DNA from: Candidatus Lindowiibacteriota bacterium
GTDB taxonomy: Bacteria > Lindowbacteria > 2-12-FULL-62-27
Assembly (NCBI GenBank): GCA_023249255.1
Contig: JAHFCY010000008.1
Location: 1-31,164, forward strand
Direction: 5' to 3'
DNA length: 31,164 nucleotides
Each line of letters opens with the position of its first letter. Positions within the stretch are counted from its first letter, which is position 1. Positions 1 through 6,911 of the stretch are shown here, one piece after another. Position numbers and translations under genes: made by a program. Under the pieces are notes generated by a model. It was given only the letters and a program-made list of their open reading frames with translations. It made no database searches and was not told the DNA's origin.

Positions 1-1152
1 CCGCTGGGCCGGCGTTTCCGTCTGCAGGAAAAAGTATCCCTTGAAAAAATCCTTGGCCTCGGCCACCTCTGTATCGGTCGGCCCTTCCCCAATGAATTTT
101 TTCCACACGGCGAGCGTCAGGCGAAGACTCGACACAAGCTCCTGATTTCTCGTTGAATAATGGATGCTGAAGAGATCCGGCGTCGCCGACGTCGAAATGG
201 AACTTCGAATCCCGTATGTTTTGCCGCCCTCTGACCGGACCGCCTCCATGAGGCGCGAGACGAATCCCCCGCCGCCGAGGACGTAATTTGCCACCATCGC
301 GGAAAAAAAGTCCGGTGACAGTCTGCCGGGCCCGGGTTTGCCGATCAGCACGGCCGCCTGCGATAAATCTTTTTTTTCGACTTCGATGATCTCTCCCGGC
401 GCGCGATTGGCCGGAATGTCGGTGACGAGTTTTACAGGAGTCTTACGGGGCAATCCGCCGTACTGCGATTCGAGCGTCCTGGCCACGGCCGCCGCATCCA
501 CGTCGCCGATGCACAGCGCGATCCCGCCGTCGCCCTGAAGACATCTATCGTGAAACGCGCGGGCATCCTCCGGCGTGATCGATCTGATGCTTTTTTCCGT
601 CTTCACCATTCCCTGCGGCGCGTCCGGCCCGAATACGGCCGGGGAGAGGTTGATCGCCGCCAGATAAGACGGGCTGGATCTCTGGGCCTTAATGTTGGCG
701 ATCATCTGGTCGCGGATCAGCTCCAACTCGCGTTTGTCCAGGCTGGGTTTGAGTACGATGTCCCGGACGATTTCAAGCGCGGTGTCGAGGTGAGCCGCGA
801 GGGCGTTGATGCCGAGGACGGTGTATTCGCCCGAGCTTTCGCCGATCAGGCTCGCGCCGAGGCCGTCGGTCAATTCCGCCATCTCATCCGCGCCGCGCGG
901 ACCCGCGCCCTTGAGCGAAAGATCCGCCGTCAGGTCGGCCAGTCCCGCCTTGTCCGCGGGATCGTCGTTTTCACCCCGGGGCAGCAGGACCCGCAGGAGC
1001 ACAGCCGGTTCGCTGTGATCTTCGATGACAACGATCCGAAATCCGTTGTCCAGAATTCGATTTACGTTGGCGCCGTGAGCCTGCGGCGTCGATATTGACG
1101 TTTCCATGGTCATCACTCCAAACAGAATAAGGATTAAGCCGGCTGACCGCAC
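1..1152 (-). CDS. M16-family peptidase-like protein lacking the zinc motif (3' end cut by window)
   Basis: Visible are 384 codons of an M16 (pitrilysin/MPP-like) protein that runs off the left edge. Where active members carry HxxEH, this one has D-L-T-A-D inside GLADLTADLSLKGA, so it should be proteolytically inactive. The C-terminal half keeps the substrate-groove motif SRLMEAVRSEGGKTYGI with the usual R...Y pair. Active and inactive M16 subunits often form heterodimers, and the active partner lies just upstream, two bases away, so the pair is probably co-translated. I chose the GTG start because it adds a positive residue and a hydrophobic stretch (AGLILILFGVM) that makes a signal peptide. 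A METS start at 1107 has a better Shine-Dalgarno (GGAG, 8 nt upstream) but would lose that signal. The product is probably periplasmic or envelope-located. The substrate is unknown. Confidence 0.88.
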   Translation of the reverse strand, partial: MRSAGLILILFGVMTMETSISTPQAHGANVNRILDNGFRIVVIEDHSEPAVLLRVLLPRGENDDPADKAGLADLTADLSLKGAGPRGADEMAELTDGLGASLIGESSGEYTVLGINALAAHLDTALEIVRDIVLKPSLDKRELELIRDQMIANIKAQRSSPSYLAAINLSPAVFGPDAPQGMVKTEKSIRSITPEDARAFHDRCLQGDGGIALCIGDVDAAAVARTLESQYGGLPRKTPVKLVTDIPANRAPGEIIEVEKKDLSQAAVLIGKPGPGRLSPDFFSAMVANYVLGGGGFVSRLMEAVRSEGGKTYGIRSSISTSATPDLFSIHYSTRNQELVSSLRLTLAVWKKFIGEGPTDTEVAEAKDFFKGYFFLQTETPAQR

Positions 1153-1154
1153 GG

Positions 1155-2591
1155 TTATTTGAACGCGGCCGATATCCGGTCCCACCATCCCGATACCAGC
1201 GCGGCGAACGATTTCAGGATGCCGATGATCCAGTAGAGCCAGTTACGGCTCCGAGGTTCGGCCAGCAAAACGATCTCGCGGTCCGGCGATAAATATTTTG
1301 CGGCCGCGGCCTGAACGTCCGCGGGTTTGAGAGCCCGGTAGCGGTCGAGCACGGTTTCGGATTTACGAAAATCGTCCTCCAGAAGTTCCGCGTCGCCCAG
1401 GCTGTGCGCGAGATGATCGGCTGAATAGGCGCCGAAAATTTCGTCCGACAGCGTCTGATTGACGGCCTTCTCAAGTTCCCTCGGCGTGACCCCGTCCCGG
1501 ATCACGCGCGCAACTTCCTCGCGGAGCAGTCTCTCGACCTCCGCAGTGTTTTGATTCGGCAGATAGGCCGCGCCCACGCCGTAGAGGCCGGGATCGTGCT
1601 GAAGGAGCGTGAAGCCCATCGCGTGAACGGCGACTTTTGTTTCCCGCACCATCCTCCGGTACAGCCGCGAGCTTTCGCCGTCGGACAGGATCGCGGTCAG
1701 AACCTCCAACGCCGGAATGTCCTCGTGCCGCGCGGGAGGAATGTGCCAGGCCAGTGAGACCACCGGCACTTCCAGATCGAGTTTGAGCTCGATCCGTTTC
1801 TCGGCCGGCCTGTCCTGCATTTGGGCCTGGGTGACCGGCGGGAGATGATTGGAGGCTTTGAGCGTCCCGAAATATTTTTTTGCCACCGAACGGACTTGGT
1901 CGACCGTCACGTCTCCGCAGACGACCAGCACCGCGTTGTTCGGCGCGTAATAGGTGTTATAAAAATCGAGGCAATCCTGCACGGTGATTTTATCGAGATC
2001 GCCCATGTCCCCGAGCGGCGTCCAGGCATAAGGGTGGCCGGGGAAGAGCCGTTTTCGAAATTCGATGTAGGCGCGGCTGAACGGATTGTTCAAGGACTGG
2101 CGAAATTCCTCTTTGACGACTTCACGTTCCTTGGTCAGGACGTCCGTGTCGAGTTTCAACGATTGCATCCGGTCGGCTTCGAGTTCAAACGGAAGTTCGA
2201 AATGGGCAGAAGGGAGTGTCTCATGGAAAACGGTCATGTCTTCGGCCGTGAACGCGTTGTCGTACCCGCCGACTTTCTGGATCAGCCGGCTGTGCTCCTC
2301 CGGCCCGAAATGCGCACTGCCCCGGAACATCATGTGCTCAAAGAGATGCGCAATCCCCCGAATGCCGACATGCTCGTTCCGGCTCCCGACGCGATACCAT
2401 ACCTGCACCGTCGCCACCGGAGATCCTTTTTTCGGCCGGACGATCACTTTGAGGCCGTTGTCGAGCGTGAATGTTTCGGCGTGTACGGAAGATGGTTTTG
2501 ATTCAGCGGCAACGGTGGCGGATTTAAATCCGCTGGTGGTCAGACAGATCAGGACAATCCCTCCCAGTGCGATCGACCGGCTTTGAAACAT
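1155..2591 (-). CDS. M16-family zinc metalloprotease, catalytic subunit
   Basis: This 478-residue protein has an N-terminal signal peptide (hydrophobic run ALGGIVLICLTTSG) and an M16 domain. The inverted zinc motif is H82-L-F-E85-H86 in GIAHLFEHMMFRGS. The third zinc ligand is E161 or E162 in EREVVKEEFR, at the expected spacing. The second half contains SSRLYRRMVRE and the inactive repeat. After the domain comes an aromatic, hydrophobic tail (NWLYWIIGILKSFAALVSGWW), which could anchor the protein in a membrane. M16 enzymes degrade peptides or process secreted proteins; the substrate here is unknown. The next gene, two bases downstream, is the inactive partner. The ATG at 2591 was preferred over an in-frame TTG at 2627, because that TTG belongs to a TTGACA -35-like hexamer and would put an odd charged leader before the signal peptide. 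No Shine-Dalgarno is visible for either start. Confidence 0.9.
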   Translation of the reverse strand: MFQSRSIALGGIVLICLTTSGFKSATVAAESKPSSVHAETFTLDNGLKVIVRPKKGSPVATVQVWYRVGSRNEHVGIRGIAHLFEHMMFRGSAHFGPEEHSRLIQKVGGYDNAFTAEDMTVFHETLPSAHFELPFELEADRMQSLKLDTDVLTKEREVVKEEFRQSLNNPFSRAYIEFRKRLFPGHPYAWTPLGDMGDLDKITVQDCLDFYNTYYAPNNAVLVVCGDVTVDQVRSVAKKYFGTLKASNHLPPVTQAQMQDRPAEKRIELKLDLEVPVVSLAWHIPPARHEDIPALEVLTAILSDGESSRLYRRMVRETKVAVHAMGFTLLQHDPGLYGVGAAYLPNQNTAEVERLLREEVARVIRDGVTPRELEKAVNQTLSDEIFGAYSADHLAHSLGDAELLEDDFRKSETVLDRYRALKPADVQAAAAKYLSPDREIVLLAEPRSRNWLYWIIGILKSFAALVSGWWDRISAAFK

Positions 2592-2598
2592 GCGCCGC

Positions 2599-2627
2599 AG
2601 GCTACGCAAAAGGGATGGGAGTGTCAA
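2599..2627 (-). promoter_or_regulatory. Candidate promoter of the M16 pair
   Basis: On the minus strand a perfect TTGACA hexamer (2627-2622) is followed after 17 bases by TAGCCT (2604-2599), a weak -10. Transcription would begin within a base or two of the ATG at 2591, giving a leaderless message. This fits the absence of a Shine-Dalgarno. The weak -10 keeps confidence low. Confidence 0.35.
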
Positions 2628-2662
2628 GGCGAGGAGAGGCGGGGATGCACCATTTGACTCTT

Positions 2663-2675
2663 CACATAATATGTG
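2663..2675. promoter_or_regulatory. 13-bp palindrome, candidate VapB/VapBC operator
   Basis: CACATA-A-TATGTG is a perfect 6-bp inverted repeat around one central base, 13 bp upstream of the preferred vapB start. It contains CATAAT, a near-consensus -10, and is preceded by TTGACT (2654-2659). VapB antitoxins usually bind palindromes in their own promoter to autoregulate, so this is a natural operator candidate. The binding itself is inferred. Confidence 0.4.
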
Positions 2676-2688
2676 GAAAACTGGTTCC

Positions 2689-2931
2689 GTGAAATCGAAG
2701 CGAAATTTAACGATGAGTTTGGAGGAAGATCTCCTGCATCAGGCGCGAGAGACGGCGCTACGCCGTCGGACGACGCTGACCCGGATGGTGCGTGAGTTTT
2801 TGAAAGACGTAGTGACTCGCGAAAACGGCCGCGGGCGGGATATTCAGGCGCTCTCCCGATGGATGCGGCGGAAGCCCGCCCATGTCGGGAAACGCCGGTG
2901 GCGCCGCGAGGAAATTTACAGAATTGCCTGA
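2689..2931 (+). CDS. vapB: VapB-type antitoxin, ribbon-helix-helix
   Basis: This small basic protein of about 80 residues begins VKSKRNLTMSLEEDLLHQAR and continues RRRTTLTRMVREFLKDVV, the strand-helix-helix pattern of RHH (CopG/MetJ-like) antitoxins. The C-terminal tail, rich in R and W, would be the toxin-binding segment. The gene overlaps the PIN-domain gene by 50 bases, the usual order of antitoxin then toxin. The start is uncertain: the GTG at 2689 leaves the upstream palindrome outside the gene, while the ATG at 2671 would sit inside it. The VapB family label rests on the RHH pattern plus the PIN neighbour. The sequence itself is divergent. Confidence 0.72.
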   Translation: MKSKRNLTMSLEEDLLHQARETALRRRTTLTRMVREFLKDVVTRENGRGRDIQALSRWMRRKPAHVGKRRWRREEIYRIA

Positions 2932-3343
2932 CATCGCCTTTGTAGACACCAACATTCTCGTCTATGCATTCGACGCTTCCCATCCGCAAAAACAGGAGAT
3001 TGCGTCGAAATTGATTTTGGATGGACTCAAAACCGATTCGCTGGCGTTCAGCGCGCAGGTGTTCGCCGAATTCATGGTCGTCATGACAGGGAAAATCGCG
3101 CGCCCTCTTACCGAAACGCAGGCGGCCGCAATTCTCCGTACATTGCGCCGCGCAAGAATCGTCGATGTTACTCGCGATGTCGTCTTCACGGCCATTCGGC
3201 TTCGAAGAATTTGCCCCTACCATTTCTGGGACCGTTTGATCCTGGCGTCCGCCATGGCCGCCGGCGCGGGTCTTGTCTTGAGCGAAGATATGCGCTCGGG
3301 GCATCACCTTCCTGGGTTGATAATTCGGAATCCATTTCCGTAA
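2882..3343 (+). CDS. vapC: VapC-type toxin, PIN-domain ribonuclease
   Basis: This 153-residue PIN-domain protein is of typical VapC length. The four acidic positions expected to hold Mg2+ are visible: D22 in FVDTNILVYAFD, E63 in QVFAEF, D117 in FWDRLILASA, and E135/D136 in LSEDM. VapC toxins are endoribonucleases, often cutting tRNA or rRNA, and are neutralised by the antitoxin encoded just upstream. A GGAAG Shine-Dalgarno lies about 8 bases before the ATG, within the antitoxin reading frame, so the two are probably translationally coupled. All catalytic acids are intact, so the toxin is likely functional. The RNA target cannot be predicted. Confidence 0.88.
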   Translation: MSGNAGGAARKFTELPDIAFVDTNILVYAFDASHPQKQEIASKLILDGLKTDSLAFSAQVFAEFMVVMTGKIARPLTETQAAAILRTLRRARIVDVTRDVVFTAIRLRRICPYHFWDRLILASAMAAGAGLVLSEDMRSGHHLPGLIIRNPFP

Positions 3344-3399
3344 ACAGACTACAGTTCCAGACTTCCTTCAATCCGAATTTCCCAGAAAATTACGCCGTA

Positions 3400-3433
3400 G
3401 CCGCTTGTTTATGAAATATCCGGGTTAAGCGGC
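3400..3433. terminator. Weak hairpin between convergent genes
   Basis: GCCGCTT (3400-3406) and AAGCGGC (3427-3433) form a perfect 7-bp stem with a 20-base loop, in the 107-base gap between vapC and the convergent minus-strand gene. There is no clear T-run on either side, so a role as a shared terminator is only a suggestion. Confidence 0.25.
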
Positions 3434-3450
3434 GGGGCAGGTCGCCACGT

Positions 3451-4173
3451 TCAGCATCCCATAACAAAAATAACTGCTGTCGGATCGACTTTTCTCAATT
3501 CCCTTTCTATCGGGGTTCCCCTGTATAGTTTCAGCAGTATGTCCAACCCGTTCTTAAATCTGCCGCGTTCTATTTCACACTCTTCTGCAAATCCGGTGTC
3601 ATCTTCAGTTCCTTGGTATAGGAGGGTGCAAGCCCTGCCTATTGCCCCTGCACTGAAATCCACGCATTTCGCCAGATCTTCATAGTAAATTTGATCCCAT
3701 TCAATTTCCCATCGTTCGGTGGAGTTCGGATATTTCTGTTCAATAAAATCCAGCCAATATCGTGTCGGGCCCAGCGGATCGTCGTCCCCCTTCCAGCAGT
3801 CAGAAATCTCTTTGAAACGTGTTCGGTGATCATGAATATACTTGCCAATCTGTTCGCGAACTCGGGATTTTTCCGTGACGTGCTCAAAGTGGTCCGTGTC
3901 ACAGAGTAATATTTTTGGAGGGCCTATCTGCAGACCCATGATTTTTTCCCAACGATAGACGTTGAGAATATCTTCCACCGTTTTTATTATGCTTTGGTCG
4001 ATCTTTTTTGTAGCGTTCAGCAAATCGATTAGTTCGGTGTCTGACAACCCGTGATGTGTATTCACAGGCTTCCCGTAAAGTTCAGTGTCCGTCCAATGCC
4101 GATTCCATTGATCTGCGGAGGTCGGAAACCGGAATAGACAAATGATCAAAAGAATCAAGGTAGGTCGAATCAT
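3451..4173 (-). CDS. Secreted protein of unknown function
   Basis: I do not recognise this 240-residue protein. It starts with a clear signal peptide (MIRPTLILLIICLFRFPTSA|DQ). The mature part is mixed helical, acidic and aromatic, with several cysteines (LLCDTDHFEH, SDCWKGDDD, LAKCVDF, RACTLLY, EECEIE and a C-terminal MGC) that could form disulfides after export. It begins 7 bases after the stop of the previous minus-strand gene, so it is the last gene of a three-gene unit. By eye this unit is less G+C-rich than its neighbours, which could mean lateral acquisition. Only weak Shine-Dalgarno potential is seen. Confidence 0.75.
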   Translation of the reverse strand: MIRPTLILLIICLFRFPTSADQWNRHWTDTELYGKPVNTHHGLSDTELIDLLNATKKIDQSIIKTVEDILNVYRWEKIMGLQIGPPKILLCDTDHFEHVTEKSRVREQIGKYIHDHRTRFKEISDCWKGDDDPLGPTRYWLDFIEQKYPNSTERWEIEWDQIYYEDLAKCVDFSAGAIGRACTLLYQGTEDDTGFAEECEIERGRFKNGLDILLKLYRGTPIERELRKVDPTAVIFVMGC

Positions 4174-4180
4174 TTTCAGT

Positions 4181-5194
4181 TTAGAGTTTACTGAGAAGAT
4201 ATTCAGCGTTAAACCTCAGCAGAAAATACGCCTCGTCGGTCAGATGTTTCCCGCGATGGGCGTTCACCTGCTTGATCAGAGCGCGCAGTTTCTCGCGGGC
4301 GTTACCCAACTTCCCGCGCATGCACTCGCGCCGCACCTTCGTCAGCTTCTTGATGATCGACTTCGCCGCGCCCGGGAAGCCTTTGTCCTTCTCGTCCATC
4401 CCGACGTCGTCGTCCGCGTGGTCGTCTCCGTCATCGTCCTGACCTTTCTTCACGCCCTTGTCATCGTCTTTCCGCAGGTCGTGCTTAATCCAGCCCAATG
4501 ACACCGCTTCGCGGACTTGGGAGATCAGGTCGAGGATGAAGGTGTCGCACATAACAGCGGGATTGACGGGCGAAGGAACGGGGCCGATGGTTTTGCCGAC
4601 CAGGGCATTTGTCGCCGAATTCGCGTTGGGAATGGATTCGCTCTTGTTCAGGATGGTATCCGCCCACTGATCGACTGGATATTGTGTCCCATCCGGAGCA
4701 GTGATGACGTCCTCGCCGTCGACCAACTTCGGTAGGGGAGCCCATCCGGCCAATTTCCACGTTACGATGCCGGGCAAGCCCTCCGCACCCGATAATCCAA
4801 ATTCATCAGAAAGGTCTCCGGGGTATATACTGCGAACAGGAGGAAAGTTGATGGACATCTCGACATTCTCATCAATAGATCCTTTTCTAAAAACGGCCGG
4901 TGTCCACCGAACAAAATGCCCGGTGAAACGACCTTTTCGATGCCAAGAGGATGGGCTAATTATTTCACGTGGACGCATGGTGACATTAATCGCCAACCAA
5001 TGTACCGGCTGCTTGCTATTTTTGTCGTTGGATATTCGATAGATATAATTGTACAGCCCATCCTGTCCCTGTTCAACTTTTGGATAGAATTTGACGGACA
5101 AATCCTTACGCGAGGGCCAGGGACCCTGACTCCACGTTGCCGAATCCCAGTCGGTCAAGAAGATAATCGTCAAGCAGAGAAATAGTCTTTTCAT
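4181..5194 (-). CDS. Secreted protein with C-terminal FIMAH-like helical domain and acidic insert
   Basis: This 337-residue protein has a signal peptide (MKRLFLCLTIIFL) and a unique beta-rich N-terminal region. A helix follows at about 219-236 (FILDLISQVREAVSLGWI). The segment at 238-271 is very rich in Asp and Lys. From about 275 to the end runs a FIMAH-like helical repeat: KLTKVRRECMRGKLGNAREK, LRALIKQVNAHRGKHLTDEA, then LLRFNAEYLL. In other secreted bacterial proteins the GWI helix and this bundle are close together; here the acidic stretch separates them and may bind Ca2+. An ATG at 5206 overlaps the upstream stop as ATGA, but the ATG at 5194 has a GAGG Shine-Dalgarno 6 bases upstream and was preferred. 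Function is unknown. The domain call is from remembered family pattern. Confidence 0.78.
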   Translation of the reverse strand: MKRLFLCLTIIFLTDWDSATWSQGPWPSRKDLSVKFYPKVEQGQDGLYNYIYRISNDKNSKQPVHWLAINVTMRPREIISPSSWHRKGRFTGHFVRWTPAVFRKGSIDENVEMSINFPPVRSIYPGDLSDEFGLSGAEGLPGIVTWKLAGWAPLPKLVDGEDVITAPDGTQYPVDQWADTILNKSESIPNANSATNALVGKTIGPVPSPVNPAVMCDTFILDLISQVREAVSLGWIKHDLRKDDDKGVKKGQDDDGDDHADDDVGMDEKDKGFPGAAKSIIKKLTKVRRECMRGKLGNAREKLRALIKQVNAHRGKHLTDEAYFLLRFNAEYLLSKL

Positions 5195-5202
5195 GTTTTT
5201 CC

Positions 5203-6729
5203 TCATTTCATCACGTGATAGTGATTCCCTTCATCCAGAAACATCTTCGATTGAAAATGCGTCGTGTCTGTTGTTTCCTCCAGATCGGCATCGCCAAGTG
5301 CGTTGTACAGATCGTCTTCTCCGGCTTCCGGCTTCCCGCTCGGAGTACGGATTGTCTTCGAAATATCCACAGCCCGCCCATGTGCATGTCCCATCCCGCG
5401 GCTGTGGCCCATCTCCGTTTTCCCCGCCGCATCGACACACGGCTTCTTCGGATTCCAATTTCCGCAGATGTCGAATATCCCGCCCCACGGCAAACTCATG
5501 TCGTTGACTTGGATTTCACCGATTTCCGTATCCAAATTCTCGGCTATGGCCTTGATTGTCGAGATCAGATCATCCCTTCCCCAATGGTCTGTATCCGTGT
5601 CGGCGCAATCTGCGTGCGCCGCGTCGGGCCCGTGATGCTCGCATGTTCCGCCGATTCTCACATACACGCTATCGTCAACGGGCAGTTGCTTCAGATAGCC
5701 GTCCGTGTCCTTCACTCTCACCTGAACGGGTTTCGACAGTATCCGCACGTCCCCTTCTTCGTCTCCGATTTCCTCTTTCAACGCGGCGATTGCGTCCCGT
5801 TGTTCTTCGATGGTTACATTCGGCAAGCTTTCCGCCGCAAAAGGCGTTTCTTTAATCGCAACGAAAATCATATCTTCACCGCCGAATTCGCCCGCCGCGT
5901 ACGTCCATGAACGATTGAGCACGGGACTTGGTGTCGCGTAAATCGTCTGAAATTCTATCGACTTCCCGTAGAATGTGCCCACGGGCCTTGGCGAATCATG
6001 ATGCCCACCGTCGTGCCCTCCGTCAAACCCCTCATCCGAGGCCTCCGCGTAAATGGCGACGTATGCTTGCGGCAGACGCGGGGGCAGGCGAGCTCCGTCC
6101 AACGTTACTGTCAACTGTGAATAATTCCCGTAAATACCGGCGAGATAGTTTAGAGGCCGCACTTCCGTCTTCGACAGCGTCAGTTGTGATGTCCTCCACC
6201 ACTGTTCGACGTGAATTCGGATTCGATTGTAGGTCGTCCGTTCCGTGCATATCTGCCCAACGAATGGACCAAGGCAATGATGTCCGGGACCAGTATCTCT
6301 TTCGAATTTGTCGCAGGCAAACACGACGTTGTAATAGGGTCGTAAGTCATAGTCGCCGAATTTATCGGGTTTGAATGACACGTGTGATCCGCCCCCAGTG
6401 GTCACGTCCGGGATTTCCCAATCGCTGAGTGTCAGGGTGGGAGAGGAGTGCATGGTCCATCGGCATATCGGCGGATTCCAAAGAAGATTATAATTGGTCA
6501 AATCAACCAGGGTTTGGGATATATACATGTCGAAGTTAATTTGGGTATTTTCCATCCAACTGTCGTTTCGATATGTAAAGAGCGTCTCATCACTGGAATT
6601 GATCGGAAACGGTACTCCGCTGATACAAATACCTGGACAGGTTGTCGCATGTGTCGCCCACGCGGAGGCCAAAAGCGAAAAACTGCAATACATCAGAAAG
6701 AGAATGCATGCGACGCGCCTGATGAGCAT
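5203..6729 (-). CDS. Secreted protein with C-terminal LAS-type (M15-like) zinc peptidase domain
   Basis: This 508-residue protein has a signal peptide (MLIRRVACILFLMYCSFSLLASA). Residues of about 30-300 are beta-rich and unrecognised, with a Gly/His/Asp-rich patch (GFDGGHDGGHHDSP). The last 100 residues contain LPWGGIFDICGNW, then H448-A-H-G-R-A-V-D455, then NH503YH505. This is H-x6-D followed by H-x-H, the zinc site of the LAS superfamily (lysostaphin, D-Ala-D-Ala carboxypeptidase, hedgehog), and HxxGxAxD also matches M15/VanY enzymes. A role in cell-wall or peptide cleavage is therefore plausible. It leads a three-gene minus-strand unit, ending in an ATGA overlap with an alternative start of the next gene. 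An upstream TTG at 6768 was rejected because it is the -35 hexamer and would encode a poly-Phe leader. No Shine-Dalgarno is evident. Confidence 0.8.
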   Translation of the reverse strand: MLIRRVACILFLMYCSFSLLASAWATHATTCPGICISGVPFPINSSDETLFTYRNDSWMENTQINFDMYISQTLVDLTNYNLLWNPPICRWTMHSSPTLTLSDWEIPDVTTGGGSHVSFKPDKFGDYDLRPYYNVVFACDKFERDTGPGHHCLGPFVGQICTERTTYNRIRIHVEQWWRTSQLTLSKTEVRPLNYLAGIYGNYSQLTVTLDGARLPPRLPQAYVAIYAEASDEGFDGGHDGGHHDSPRPVGTFYGKSIEFQTIYATPSPVLNRSWTYAAGEFGGEDMIFVAIKETPFAAESLPNVTIEEQRDAIAALKEEIGDEEGDVRILSKPVQVRVKDTDGYLKQLPVDDSVYVRIGGTCEHHGPDAAHADCADTDTDHWGRDDLISTIKAIAENLDTEIGEIQVNDMSLPWGGIFDICGNWNPKKPCVDAAGKTEMGHSRGMGHAHGRAVDISKTIRTPSGKPEAGEDDLYNALGDADLEETTDTTHFQSKMFLDEGNHYHVMK

Positions 6730-6739
6730 GACCGCCACA

Positions 6740-6768
6740 ATACCAGATGAAAAAAAAAAAAATGTCAA
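6740..6768 (-). promoter_or_regulatory. Candidate promoter with 13-T homopolymer spacer
   Basis: The minus strand reads TTGACA (6768-6763), then thirteen T plus CATC as a 17-base spacer, then TGGTAT (6745-6740), a weak -10. The ATG of the 508-residue secreted protein lies 11 bases further on. A homopolymer between -35 and -10 can change length by slipped-strand mispairing and so alter promoter strength, as known for some surface-protein genes. The -35 is perfect and the spacer length ideal; the -10 is the weak point. Confidence 0.45.
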
Positions 6769-6804
6769 CTGTCCGGTCTTCCCGGGACGGGAGAGCCGGG
6801 AGGG

Positions 6805-6820
6805 GTAAAAATATTTTTAC
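6805..6820. repeat. Perfect 16-bp A/T-rich palindrome in divergent intergenic region
   Basis: GTAAAAATATTTTTAC is a perfect palindrome in the 182-base gap between the minus-strand secreted-protein genes and ccmE. Flanking GGAGAG (6789-6794) and CTCTCC (near 6827-6832) extend the symmetry imperfectly. Just downstream is an alternating AT tract (6834-6846). It could be a regulator site or a hairpin; nothing decides between them. Confidence 0.4.
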
Positions 6821-6876
6821 TTTTCGCCTCTCCATATATATATATAGGGGGTTCCAAACCCGAATTGTCGCACCCC

Positions 6877-6904
6877 TTGCCCAACTGAAAAACAGAGATA
6901 AGAT
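6877..6904 (+). promoter_or_regulatory. Candidate ccm operon promoter
   Basis: TTGCCC (6877-6882), a 16-base spacer and TAAGAT (6899-6904) form a plausible sigma-70 promoter. It would start transcription at or next to the ATG of ccmE. An alternative lies upstream: TTTACT (6816-6821), 17 bases, then TATATA (6839-6844). I cannot choose between them from sequence alone. Confidence 0.35.
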
Positions 6905-6911
6905 CGGCTGC

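Noticed and set aside
2624-3307. 227-codon frame antisense to vapBC
   Set aside because: vapC has intact PIN residues and a Shine-Dalgarno on the plus strand; the antisense translation looks random.
3451-6729. Genomic island with integrase or insertion sequence ends
   Set aside because: Composition looks different, but no transposase, integrase, tRNA or flanking direct repeat was seen.
6747-6911. Longer ccmE start beginning in the poly-A tract
   Set aside because: The added leader reads through the poly-A run, the palindrome and the AT tract, and puts 55 unrelated residues before the membrane anchor.
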